Shown here: piece after piece, positions 1 to 8,399 of the stretch
Position numbering within the stretch: position 1 is the first letter of the stretch
How the letters are laid out: the number at the start of each line of letters is the position of its first letter
Assembly: GCA_023429995.1 (NCBI GenBank)
Contig: JAEZCE010000095.1
Coordinates: 1-57,389 of the forward strand
Direction of reading: 5' to 3'
DNA length: 57,389 bases
DNA from: Bacillota bacterium
GTDB taxonomy: Bacteria > Bacillota > UBA4882 > UBA8346
Program-made: the position numbers and the translations under genes
The notes under the pieces: generated by a model
Told to the model about the DNA's origin: nothing
Databases searched by the model: none
The model's input: only the letters and a program-made list of their open reading frames with translations

Positions 1-236
1 TGGACCAACATTTCAGCTAAATAGATAGGTGCATAATCCCGTTTGTCAACTTAGCTGGTTGGTATGATGTCTTTCCCAATGATATCGAGCTTTTAATGGC
101 AAATTCCATTGCGAAAGTTGAGTTATATATCTCTTTATTTTCATTCTTTCATGTGCCCCAGCAAGTTTGGGTGGACGACTATCTGGAAAATACTTCGAAG
201 TCAACCTCTTTTTGGCCGCCGGGAAACTATCTTTCC
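1..236. other. No gene seen at left edge
   Basis: Only short overlapping reading frames without convincing ribosome binding sites are present. The stretch is the downstream flank of the minus-strand gene ending at 237. I see no clear terminator, repeat or RNA gene in it. Confidence 0.5.
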
Positions 237-1139
237 TTAAGCCAGCCGGACCACACGCGGCTCGAAATGCATGTCTTTTAAAAGCTGAAGATAATCGCTT
301 TCTCCCAGTTCCGAAGGTTTCCGTCCTGAAAATGACACCAACAGCGCTTCCATCACATTGGTGCCGAAAGAACGCCCGTTAAATTCCGGTGTCGAGGTGA
401 CCAGGAGCGAGACGCCCTTTTGTTTTAACTCTTCAACATCCGCCGCGGTCACGGTATTGGTGACCACAACTTTATTTTTCAAGCCATACGGCATGTATTT
501 TTTGATATATAAGAAATCACCGGCGATAATATCGGCTTCCTGATAATATTGGGCATATTTCGGCGTTGAAGTCTCCTGTTTGGAACCGGTCGGATAAAGA
601 ATGGTGAACGGCAACTTGGTGAGGACCGGCAATACGATATTGGCCAACCTCTGTAAAGTCCGCAGCGAGGTTAAGGGAACCGGAATTCCCAGGGCAAAGA
701 TTAAGTCCCCGAATATCATTTCGGCGCCGGCTTTAACGAATGCTTCAGCCATTCCGAAACGATCGACAGCCGAAACCATCAACACTTTTTTGCCCTGCAA
801 CCGGATTTGGAGCTGGTCTTGCAAATAGTCAACCACCTGCCGTTCCAAGGTGTTTTTTAATCCGCTGCCGTCCAGAACCGGAGATTTTCGGGCCGCACGG
901 GCCATCCGGGCGGCATCCCTGATTACAAAACGTTTTGAACCGGCAATGAGATAGAGATCAATTCCACCCAGTCCGAAGGCATCGACCTGGCCATCCAATT
1001 CCCCAATCATCTTAATGGCTTTTCCCAGATCCCCATTGGTGCCAATCCGCTCGATGGTTACCTTTTCCCCTAAAAATTCAACCTCGACCCGGTGGTCCCG
1101 GGACGAGCTGCCTAAACTTACACTAACCACTCTTTTCAT
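237..1139 (-). CDS. Conserved protein of the family often labelled quinate 5-dehydrogenase
   Basis: A 300-residue cytosolic-looking protein with no signal peptide. The start MKRVVSVSLGSSSRDHRVEV and a central segment GKKVLMVSAVDRFGMAEAF (about 115-133), which resembles a nucleotide-binding turn, match a conserved Firmicutes family that I recall being annotated as quinate 5-dehydrogenase. That label is an assignment from databases as I remember them, and I cannot see catalytic residues that prove it. The ATG is preceded by GAGGTG at a normal distance. It lies just downstream of dusB on the same strand (32-base gap) and so may be the last gene of the hflX-dusB run. Shikimate or quinate genes are absent nearby, so context does not support the name. 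Confidence 0.6.
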   Translation of the reverse strand: MKRVVSVSLGSSSRDHRVEVEFLGEKVTIERIGTNGDLGKAIKMIGELDGQVDAFGLGGIDLYLIAGSKRFVIRDAARMARAARKSPVLDGSGLKNTLERQVVDYLQDQLQIRLQGKKVLMVSAVDRFGMAEAFVKAGAEMIFGDLIFALGIPVPLTSLRTLQRLANIVLPVLTKLPFTILYPTGSKQETSTPKYAQYYQEADIIAGDFLYIKKYMPYGLKNKVVVTNTVTAADVEELKQKGVSLLVTSTPEFNGRSFGTNVMEALLVSFSGRKPSELGESDYLQLLKDMHFEPRVVRLA

Positions 1140-1171
1140 GCTTCGACACCTCTTTTTTTGAGAATCAACAT

Positions 1172-2161
1172 TTATTGCAAGCGCTCTGCCATTTCCAGCA
1201 CATAGCTCTCATAATCCCGCAACGCTTCCCGCAGTAATTCAACTGTAGTCAAGGTATTGATCTTGTCCCGCATTTTGGCGGCGCCAGGCAATCCTTTGAA
1301 ATACCATGACAAATGTTTGCGCATTTCCAACAAACCGCGGTGTTCCCCGGAATATTCGATCTGCAATTGCAAATGCTTTTTAATGACTTGAAATTGCCGT
1401 TCAATGGGAGGATCCGGCAGTAAGCGTCCTTCCTCCAGAAAGCTCACAACTTGTCCAAAAATCCAGGGACGGCCCAGGGCCGCTTGGCCAATCATCACGC
1501 CATCGCAGCCCGTTTGCTCCATTATCGCTTTCGCCGCATCCGGAGAATCCACGTCGCCGTTTCCGATAACCGGAATAGACACCTGCCGTTTCAACTCCGC
1601 AATCTCCTCCCAATTTGCTTTCCCCTGGTAAAACTGCTCCCGGGTCCGGGCATGCAGGGTTACGGCGGCGGCTCCTTGGTCCTGGGCAATCCGGGCCAAC
1701 TCCGGGGCGACCATCCGGCTACCATCCCAACCCAAACGGAATTTCACCGTCACCGGTATGCTGACGCTCCGGACGACACTGTGGATGATTTCCGCCGCCA
1801 AGGGCAAATTTTTTAAAAGCGCCGCCCCTTCTCCGGACTTCACCACTTTGGAAACGGGGCAACCCATATTGATGTCGATGATATCGGCCCCTTCCCCGGC
1901 AATAAACGAAGCCGCCTCGGCCATGATTTGCGGATCGGCTCCGAAAATCTGAATGCTAACCGGTTTCTCAAACGGCTTAATTTGAATCATGCCGCGGGTT
2001 TTTTGGCTGTCATAATGCAATGCCATGGCGCTAATCATTTCCCCGCAAACTAGTCCCGGATTAAACTCTTTCACAATCGCCCGGAACGGCGGGTCGGTGA
2101 CCCCGGCCATGGGAGCCAATACAGCCGGGTTTGGTATATCAACGGTTCCTATTTTGATCAT
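1172..2161 (-). CDS. dusB: tRNA-dihydrouridine synthase (DusB type)
   Basis: A 329-residue FMN enzyme that reduces uridines in the D-loop of tRNA using NAD(P)H. The TIM-barrel start carries LAPMAGVTDPPFR (about 15-27), which binds FMN in the family. DINMGCPVSKVVKSGEGAALL spans about 97-117 and contains the catalytic Cys (about residue 101) of the N-x-GCP motif. VTVKFRLGWD, TLHARTREQFYQG and GNGDV follow in the expected order, and length is typical. Seventeen bases separate it from hflX upstream, so the two are probably cotranscribed; the ribosome binding site is weak (GAGAATTGAGAA), which suggests translational coupling or low expression. Confidence 0.95.
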   Translation of the reverse strand: MIKIGTVDIPNPAVLAPMAGVTDPPFRAIVKEFNPGLVCGEMISAMALHYDSQKTRGMIQIKPFEKPVSIQIFGADPQIMAEAASFIAGEGADIIDINMGCPVSKVVKSGEGAALLKNLPLAAEIIHSVVRSVSIPVTVKFRLGWDGSRMVAPELARIAQDQGAAAVTLHARTREQFYQGKANWEEIAELKRQVSIPVIGNGDVDSPDAAKAIMEQTGCDGVMIGQAALGRPWIFGQVVSFLEEGRLLPDPPIERQFQVIKKHLQLQIEYSGEHRGLLEMRKHLSWYFKGLPGAAKMRDKINTLTTVELLREALRDYESYVLEMAERLQ

Positions 2162-2178
2162 TTCTCAATTCTCAGTTT

Positions 2179-3483
2179 TTAAGTATTCAGCTCTTTTTCA
2201 GTATTTGGCGGTTCGTTTTGTTGAAGAATAAAAGGCTGTAATTTGCCGGCCAGGGACTCATCCATTTCCGCCAAGAGCCGGATTCCTTCGGGTTCATAAG
2301 TTTCTTCCAATACCCGGCCGTTGCGGTGCAATAAGTCAAGCATCGCCGCTTCCGTAAAGGGTAACAACAGCTGACAAGTTCTGACTGAGGCCGCCAGTTT
2401 CTTTTGGATTTCCTGGACAAGTTCGGTCATACCCCGATCATATTTTGCCGAAACCGGATGGGCCGCCCATTCATGGGCCAGTCGCCGGATCTGGTTTTCC
2501 GAATCCAATAAATCAATTTTATTGAGGACATTTACCATTTCTTTGGTTTCAATATGGAGATCGGCCAAGACCGCTTTTACCGCGGTATATTGAAGCATCA
2601 AATTGGAGGAACCCGCATCCATCACGTGAATTAACACATTGGCCCGGACGGTTTCCTCCAAAGTCGCCTTAAATGCCGCCACCAGTTGATGGGGTAAATC
2701 GCTGATAAAACCGACCGTATCCAAAAGCAGGATTTCCTTATGATCCGGCAGCTTCATCCGGTGTGAAACCGGGTCCAGCGTATCAAACAATCTTCCTTCC
2801 GCGCAAACCCCGGCCTGGGTCAGGGAATTAAAAAGCGTTGATTTCCCGGCGTTGGTATATCCGACCAAAGCCACGGTCCTTAGCTGATTTTTTTCCCGCT
2901 GTTGGCGTTGAACCTGGCGATGGGTTTCCACTTCAAGCAGTTCCCGGTTTAAATCCGCGATCCGGTGGCGGATGTGGCGGCGGTCCACTTCCAACTTGGT
3001 CTCGCCCGGGCCACGGGTTCCGATGCCCCCGCCCATCCTGGAGTAGCGAATATCCGAGCCGGAGATGCGCGGCAATAGATAATTCAATTGAGCCAGTTCC
3101 ACTTGAAGCTTGCCTTCCCGGGTCCCGGCCCGCTGGGCGAAAATATCCAGGATCAACCCGGTGCGGTCGATCACCTTAACCCCGGTTAAATCGCTTAAAT
3201 TCCGAACCTGGACCGGCGATAAGTCCTGAGCCGAAACGACCACCTCGGCGCTTAATTCTTTCACTTGCCGCGCCAATTCTTCCGCTTTACCGGAACCAAG
3301 AAAAAAAGCGGGATCCGGATTATCCCGGGGCTGAATCAATGTTCCGACAACGGTTGCCCCGGCGGTTCCCGCCAGTTCTTCAAATTCAGCCCAAAAAGAA
3401 AGATTCTCTCTTTCCGGCCTGGAATGGTGCAACCCGATCAGAACCGCTTTTTCTTTTTTTGCTTCTAAAATTTGCAAAAACAC
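2179..3483 (-). CDS. hflX: Ribosome-associated GTPase HflX
   Basis: A 434-residue GTPase that in other bacteria splits or rescues stalled 70S ribosomes after stress. The N-terminal HflX domain (about 15-190) ends in the glycine-rich SRMGGGIGTRGPGETKLE linker, diagnostic of the family. The G domain follows: G1 GYTNAGKST (about 207-215), G3 DTVGF, G4 NKID and a G5-like VSAK. The start is GTG with GGGGGATA just upstream; only nine bases separate it from the coaX stop, so coaX, hflX and dusB look like one transcript. Nothing is missing from the usual architecture. Confidence 0.96.
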   Translation of the reverse strand: MFLQILEAKKEKAVLIGLHHSRPERENLSFWAEFEELAGTAGATVVGTLIQPRDNPDPAFFLGSGKAEELARQVKELSAEVVVSAQDLSPVQVRNLSDLTGVKVIDRTGLILDIFAQRAGTREGKLQVELAQLNYLLPRISGSDIRYSRMGGGIGTRGPGETKLEVDRRHIRHRIADLNRELLEVETHRQVQRQQREKNQLRTVALVGYTNAGKSTLFNSLTQAGVCAEGRLFDTLDPVSHRMKLPDHKEILLLDTVGFISDLPHQLVAAFKATLEETVRANVLIHVMDAGSSNLMLQYTAVKAVLADLHIETKEMVNVLNKIDLLDSENQIRRLAHEWAAHPVSAKYDRGMTELVQEIQKKLAASVRTCQLLLPFTEAAMLDLLHRNGRVLEETYEPEGIRLLAEMDESLAGKLQPFILQQNEPPNTEKELNT

Positions 3484-3492
3484 TATCCCCCG

Positions 3493-4257
3493 CTATTTAT
3501 TTAATTCGCTAATCAGCCGCAGTCCTTCCAAGGTTAAATTGGGATTGGAGATATCGAACAACTTGGTTTCGCCCATAATCAATTCAGACAAGCCTCCGGC
3601 CGCAATCACCTTGACCTCGCAGTTCATTTCGGCCTTCATGCGGGAGATCATGCCCTCAATTAAGCCGATATAACCGTAAACCAAACCGGATTGCATGGCG
3701 CTCACCGTATTCTTGCCAATCACGTTCTTGGGCTTCATCAACGGGACATGAGGCAATTCCGCCGCATATTGAACCAAAGCCTCGCTAATCATATTCAGGC
3801 CCGGGACGATAGCCCCCCCCAAATAATCGCCGTTTGGCCCGACTGCGCAAAAAGTGGTGGCGGTTCCAAAATCAACCACAATCAAAGGCGGTCCGTAAAT
3901 GGAGATACCGGCGATGGCGTTAACGATCAAGTCGGCGCCGATTTCACGGGGATTTTCCATTTTAATCGACAATCCGGTTTTGACCCCGGGGCCCACTACC
4001 AAAACGGGCGCGCCAAAATATTTTTCAACGACTTTTTCAAAAACCCCGGCCAGTTGCGGTACAACATTGGCAATCACAGCCCTTTGAATTTTGGCCGGCT
4101 CCAGATGGCAGTCTGCAAAAAGGCATTTCAGCATGATGCCGTATTCATCGACGGTTTTCCGGTGATCCGTAGCCAGTCTCCAACTAACCGACAATTTCTC
4201 CCCGCAGAAAACTCCGATCACGGTCTGGCGGTTTCCAATATCGAAAACTAACAGCAT
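3493..4257 (-). CDS. coaX: Type III pantothenate kinase
   Basis: A 254-residue enzyme that phosphorylates pantothenate, the first step of coenzyme A synthesis. The start MLLVFDIGNRQTVIGVF carries the DIGN phosphate-binding motif of the ASKHA fold. VVGPGVKTGL, NPREIGADLIVNA and VVDFGTATTF are the usual CoaX signatures, and LGGAIVPGL follows. I chose the ATG at 4257 because it has GGAGTGGGAGCG upstream and begins directly at the family's first strand; the open frame runs 55 codons further upstream but would overlap the end of the Nif3-like gene and has no family similarity. It is first in the apparent coaX-hflX-dusB run. Confidence 0.95.
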   Translation of the reverse strand: MLLVFDIGNRQTVIGVFCGEKLSVSWRLATDHRKTVDEYGIMLKCLFADCHLEPAKIQRAVIANVVPQLAGVFEKVVEKYFGAPVLVVGPGVKTGLSIKMENPREIGADLIVNAIAGISIYGPPLIVVDFGTATTFCAVGPNGDYLGGAIVPGLNMISEALVQYAAELPHVPLMKPKNVIGKNTVSAMQSGLVYGYIGLIEGMISRMKAEMNCEVKVIAAGGLSELIMGETKLFDISNPNLTLEGLRLISELNK

Positions 4258-4310
4258 CGCTCCCACTCCATTTTTTACAAAATCGGGCCAATCAATTTGC
4301 GGGCCGGGCT

Positions 4311-5108
4311 TTAACCCTCCGCTCCGAAAAAAAGGTCCTCGGTTTCGGTGAACTGGCCGGCAAAAGAACAATTGGTGTAATATGTACAAGCATAAAGGTC
4401 GTCCAGAAATTGCACCAAGCAATCTTGGGCCTCTTTTTTCAAAATCTCGGCCACATTCAACATCCCCGGCTTGGCAAGCAAGCTGTGTCCGAGGTCTATC
4501 AATTTTAACCGGCGGGCCGAGGAATAACGCAGCGCCGATAATGTAAGTTCACTGGAGAGGAAAGTGTCGCAGTCTTCCGATAGACTGGCGTCCCAAAACT
4601 TTTTATACTGCGGCAAAAACCCCGGTCCGGCCCACATGGCGACTTTATGGACTTCCTGCTTTAAATCGCCGCTGAAGGACAAGATATTTTGTCCCAAAAA
4701 CCGCTGGCAATTCTCAATCAAATCCCGGAAACCGGTTTCCACATGGCCAATGAACAGTTCGCCCTTGGGATACAATCCGGTTAACCCGATTTCTTTGGCC
4801 AGGGAATCGAGAACTCCCCGGTCCGTGTGATCCCACGCTTCATGTAACGGCCAAATTTGAATCTGCCTTGCTTCCACCAATTCCCTGGCTTCCCCATACC
4901 ATGGATGATAGCTTATCAGTACCTCTATCCCCAAAGCGGCGGCATTTTCAATGTTTTTTTCCGTAGGGTCGACACAGACCCCAAGTTTCACAATTGAATG
5001 GGTTTCTGCGGATGGAGTTGCCGAAACAAAACCGGGATCGCTAAAATCTTGGCAAGACAGATTCGGAGCCAGTTTCTTCACAATATTCAACAATTCCTTA
5101 ATTTCCAT
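4311..5108 (-). CDS. Nif3-like dinuclear-metal-centre protein, divergent
   Basis: A 265-residue protein of the Nif3/YbgI family, ring-forming proteins with an uncertain, perhaps hydrolase, role. Family marks include the opening MEIKELLNIVKKLAPNL, VDPTEKNIENAAALGIEVLI, the SYHPWYGEAR segment and GLTGLYP. The metal site looks altered: the usual His-His pair reads YHP, and the late GHxxxE motif reads GHSLLA. Two of the expected metal ligands are therefore not where the family has them. An ATG at 5108 is chosen because it begins the family fold. It sits between coaX and the YhcH-family gene, 53 bases from the coaX start. Confidence 0.75.
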   Translation of the reverse strand: MEIKELLNIVKKLAPNLSCQDFSDPGFVSATPSAETHSIVKLGVCVDPTEKNIENAAALGIEVLISYHPWYGEARELVEARQIQIWPLHEAWDHTDRGVLDSLAKEIGLTGLYPKGELFIGHVETGFRDLIENCQRFLGQNILSFSGDLKQEVHKVAMWAGPGFLPQYKKFWDASLSEDCDTFLSSELTLSALRYSSARRLKLIDLGHSLLAKPGMLNVAEILKKEAQDCLVQFLDDLYACTYYTNCSFAGQFTETEDLFFGAEG

Positions 5109-5181
5109 AGATCACCTTTGCCGACAATCCGATTTCTAAATTTATTATAGCATAGGGCTTCCCCATGGACAAATCCGGCGG

Positions 5182-5652
5182 CTATAAAAGATCCACCGCC
5201 ACTTTGACAACGACTTTTTTTACCGGATGCTCTTTCTCAACGTTACAGCCCGGCCGGTGAATGTCGGTGGGAAAAAAGACGGCATACCGCCCGGCGCTTA
5301 AGATCAATTCTTTTTCCCCCTCGACCGATCCGTAAAAAGCGGCATCTTTTTCTGCCAGCAAATCCTCGGAAATCACGCTTGAGGTATCGGTTAAGCTGTA
5401 ACCGACTCCTTCAACGCCTTGAACTACATACTGAATGTCAATGTATTTCCGGTGGGTCTCCGCCTTTTTTTTGTCCCGGGGCGAGGTCTGGTATTCCTGA
5501 ACCATCGCGTAAATCCCCTCTCCCTCAACCTCATACCGGCCTGCCGGAAGTTTTTCAAAGTCGGTATTTTTCAGATACTCCAAAGCTTTTACCAACGGGG
5601 CCGCAAGCGCCTTCCGATCCTCAGCCAAATTCTCCAAATTTCCTAAAATCAT
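5182..5652 (-). CDS. YhcH/YjgK/YiaL family cupin protein
   Basis: A 156-residue single-domain beta-sandwich protein. HRKYIDIQYVVQGVEGVGYS (about 67-86) and the FFPTDIHRPGC segment near the end (about 132-142) are the family's metal-binding motifs. Members are linked in other bacteria to sialic-acid or biofilm sugar metabolism, but no sugar genes lie here, so its substrate is unknown. The ATG at 5652 has GAGGTGATTGCA just upstream; a longer frame to 5706 overlaps the hydratase gene and lacks similarity. It is 23 bases downstream of the hydratase on the same strand and may be cotranscribed with it. Confidence 0.88.
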   Translation of the reverse strand: MILGNLENLAEDRKALAAPLVKALEYLKNTDFEKLPAGRYEVEGEGIYAMVQEYQTSPRDKKKAETHRKYIDIQYVVQGVEGVGYSLTDTSSVISEDLLAEKDAAFYGSVEGEKELILSAGRYAVFFPTDIHRPGCNVEKEHPVKKVVVKVAVDLL

Positions 5653-5675
5653 TGCAATCACCTCATAGAATATAT

Positions 5676-8033
5676 TTAATGTTTTGCGTAGTAATTGATC
5701 AAACAACCCGCCAAAATGATTTCCCGTTCATCCGGGGTCAAATTGGCCAGTTTGAGCGTAATTTCCCTCTTGCCCTGAGAATCAATGATGTAGGCCGGGA
5801 TTTGGGCGGAACATTTCTCAACCGCCTCCCGGATCCCCGGGATATAGATCAATTGATCGACTTTAAATTGGGCCTCTACCTCTTTATCCACGAGGAACGG
5901 CAGCATCCCCCAATTGATTAAATTACTGCGGTACCGCTTGGTCGCGTATTCGACGGCGATATTGGCCCTGCCGCCCAAAACTTTTTGACAGGAGGCGGCT
6001 TGTTCCCGGGCCGACCCGTCACCGGGCTTGACCGCAAAGATAACGCTGCCGATTCCGGTATTGCTTATGAGTTGATGGACTTTCTCAGCGGAAGGATTTT
6101 CTTCCTCCAGCAAGGGAACGAACAATGAACCCAGAGCCGTCGAGAGCGGCTCGCTGATTTTTCCTTCCGTTAACAGCCGCATCCGTTCGGTTTCCATCTT
6201 TTGAATGGCTTTGGCCTTTTCCACGTAATGGGGATCTTTGCGGGACAAAGTGAACTCCGCCAATTTCAATGGGTTGGACCGGTAGGATGAGGTTTCCCCG
6301 GAGGGGATTAATTCATCGGTGGTGGTCACCGGATCATGAATGACCGAGGTAAGTTGTAATAATAAATTCTGCGGCAGGGCGCTCATTTCAGGCCAATCCG
6401 CGATATTGGGGCCGAATTTCAACTCCAGCCCGGCCTGAGGTTTGCCAAATCCCTGATAAACCCGGTTTGCGTATACCTGATGGTTAAACGCGTACCTGGA
6501 AACCACCGGCTCATAATCCATTTCCGTGGCCGGGGTCAGCATTCCTCCGTTGGCCGCCGTGGCGGCAATGGAGCGGGCATCCATCAAGGCCACCGAGGAT
6601 ACTTGACCATTACCGGGCTTGGAACCCTCGCGGTTGGGGAAATTGCGGGTGGTATGGCGGGCGCTGATTCCATTATTGGCGGGCACATCTCCGGCTCCGA
6701 AACAGGGACCGCAGAATGCCGAGCGGATAGTGACGCCGGCAGTCATTAATGCTTCCGCCACGCCATTTTTAATGATCTCCAGGTAAACCGGCTGGCTGGC
6801 CGGATAAGTACTGAGCCAGAACTCGCCCTTGCCGGTGGATTTCCCTTTTAATATCGCCGCCATTTCCACGATGTTTTCAAATGTGCCGCCGGCGCAGCCG
6901 GCCACCACTCCTTGATCCATCTGTAAACGGCCGTCGATGACTTTATTCTTCAACCGGAAATCAATCTTAGGATTATCCAGTTGTTGTTTGCCTTCTTCCT
7001 CGACTTTGGCCAAAATATCAAGGGCATTTTGATTCAGTTCCCCAATGGTATACACATTGCTGGGATGGAACGGTAAAGCAATCATCGGCTCAATTTTGCT
7101 TAAATCCACTTTTATCAGACCACTGTAATAGGCGACCGGACCCGGCTCCAGGAGGCTGTAATCTTCCGGGCGGCCGTGAATTTGATAATACTCCCGGACT
7201 TTTTCATCCGTGCGCCAAATCGACGACAAACAGGTGGTCTCAGTGGTCATGACATCGATTCCATTCCGGAAATCCACCGAAAGATCGGCGATCCCCGGTC
7301 CTACAAATTCCAGAACCTTATTTTTTACAAACCCGTTTTCGAAGACCCCCTTGATGATGGCCAGCGCCACATCCTGAGGACCAACGCCTTTCACGGGCCG
7401 TCCCTCCAAGTATACCGCGATAACTTCCGGATAGGCAATATCATAGGTCTTTCTCAACAACTGTTTGACCAGCTCCGGTCCGCCCTCGCCGATGGCCATG
7501 GTTCCCAAAGCGCCATAACGGGTATGGCTGTCCGAGCCTAAAATCATTTTACCGCAACCGGACATCATTTCTCGCATATATTGGTGAATCACGGCCTGAT
7601 GGGCGGGGACAAAGATGCCGCCGTATTTTTGAGCCGCCGAAAGACCGAAAATATGGTCATCCTCGTTAATCGTTCCCCCCACGGCGCATAAACTATTATG
7701 ACAATTGGTGAGTACATAAGGAACGGGAAATTCTTTCAACCCGCTGGCCCTGGCAGTCTGAACGATTCCCACGTATGTAATGTCATGGGAAGCCAAAGCG
7801 TCAAACCGCAGCTTCAAATCCTGTAAATTGGTGTTGGTATTGTGTCGGGTAAGAATTTGGTGGGCTATGGTAGCCGTCTTGGCGATTTCCGGGTCAATCT
7901 CCCCGGGGGTCAGCGGCGGAATCCCTTTTTTCCCAAGGGCGCTATTTATCTCATCCAGGGTCAGGCCGCTTTGAGCTTCCATCGTGTATTTCCCCCGGAT
8001 TAAGTAAACCTTGTTTTGCAATTCGATCATCAT
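5676..8033 (-). CDS. Aconitase-family hydratase (YbhJ-like)
   Basis: A 785-residue member of the aconitase superfamily with a C-terminal swivel domain. LGSDSHTRYGALGTMAIGEGG (about 162-181) is the aconitase active-site loop. Cysteines in TTCLSS, GCAGG and CGPCFGAGD could ligate the 4Fe-4S cluster. The whole-protein look matches YbhJ-type 'putative hydratase' rather than AcnA, AcnB or isopropylmalate isomerase; the true substrate of that group is not known to me. Start ATG at 8033 follows GGAGGCTT. The swivel part contains YATKRYRSNLINWGMLPFL, the arginine-containing substrate loop region. It is divergent from the efflux operon and probably has its own promoter in the 8034-8399 gap. Confidence 0.85.
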   Translation of the reverse strand: MMIELQNKVYLIRGKYTMEAQSGLTLDEINSALGKKGIPPLTPGEIDPEIAKTATIAHQILTRHNTNTNLQDLKLRFDALASHDITYVGIVQTARASGLKEFPVPYVLTNCHNSLCAVGGTINEDDHIFGLSAAQKYGGIFVPAHQAVIHQYMREMMSGCGKMILGSDSHTRYGALGTMAIGEGGPELVKQLLRKTYDIAYPEVIAVYLEGRPVKGVGPQDVALAIIKGVFENGFVKNKVLEFVGPGIADLSVDFRNGIDVMTTETTCLSSIWRTDEKVREYYQIHGRPEDYSLLEPGPVAYYSGLIKVDLSKIEPMIALPFHPSNVYTIGELNQNALDILAKVEEEGKQQLDNPKIDFRLKNKVIDGRLQMDQGVVAGCAGGTFENIVEMAAILKGKSTGKGEFWLSTYPASQPVYLEIIKNGVAEALMTAGVTIRSAFCGPCFGAGDVPANNGISARHTTRNFPNREGSKPGNGQVSSVALMDARSIAATAANGGMLTPATEMDYEPVVSRYAFNHQVYANRVYQGFGKPQAGLELKFGPNIADWPEMSALPQNLLLQLTSVIHDPVTTTDELIPSGETSSYRSNPLKLAEFTLSRKDPHYVEKAKAIQKMETERMRLLTEGKISEPLSTALGSLFVPLLEEENPSAEKVHQLISNTGIGSVIFAVKPGDGSAREQAASCQKVLGGRANIAVEYATKRYRSNLINWGMLPFLVDKEVEAQFKVDQLIYIPGIREAVEKCSAQIPAYIIDSQGKREITLKLANLTPDEREIILAGCLINYYAKH

Positions 8034-8399
8034 AAGCCTCCAAAAATCAAATTATCTTTAATTAATTAAAACAGATTCGGGTGGCGACTGTCAAGAAAAC
8101 TCCCAAAATAGATAATCAATCCGGAATCTCTTCCCTGGTTTTTTCGTTTCAAAGACTTGAAAGGAACCATCACAACCTCTACACTCGATGTCCACAAAAT
8201 GTTCACATTTTTCAATTATAATACAAACAAAGCGAGGGGAGAATTTGCCGCCGGATGTATCGAATCTCCTAGAGGATTGAAATGATACATCGCGAAAGTA
8301 CCTGAATCTGAGAAAAACGGATCCTACCTTTGAAACCACTTGTATATCCGGATCATTTCTTCATATATTGATCAAAATAACAAGTAAAGAGGGATAATT
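8034..8399. other. Divergent intergenic region with an 8-bp inverted repeat
   Basis: This gap separates the minus-strand hydratase from the plus-strand efflux operon and must hold both promoters. I see a TATAAT at 8217-8222 (plus strand) without a good -35 box, and an inverted repeat GATGTATC (8254-8261) / GATACATC (8284-8291) with a 22-base spacer that could be an operator, perhaps for the response regulator encoded in the operon. An 82-codon minus-strand frame here has no features of a gene. Confidence 0.4.

Noticed and set aside
4258..4422. Longer coaX product starting at 4422
   Set aside because: It would overlap the Nif3-like gene and add 55 residues before the DIGN motif that normally lies at the N-terminus.
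8091..8339. 82-codon minus-strand frame in the divergent gap
   Set aside because: No ribosome binding site, no family resemblance, and it covers the region needed for two promoters and the inverted repeat.
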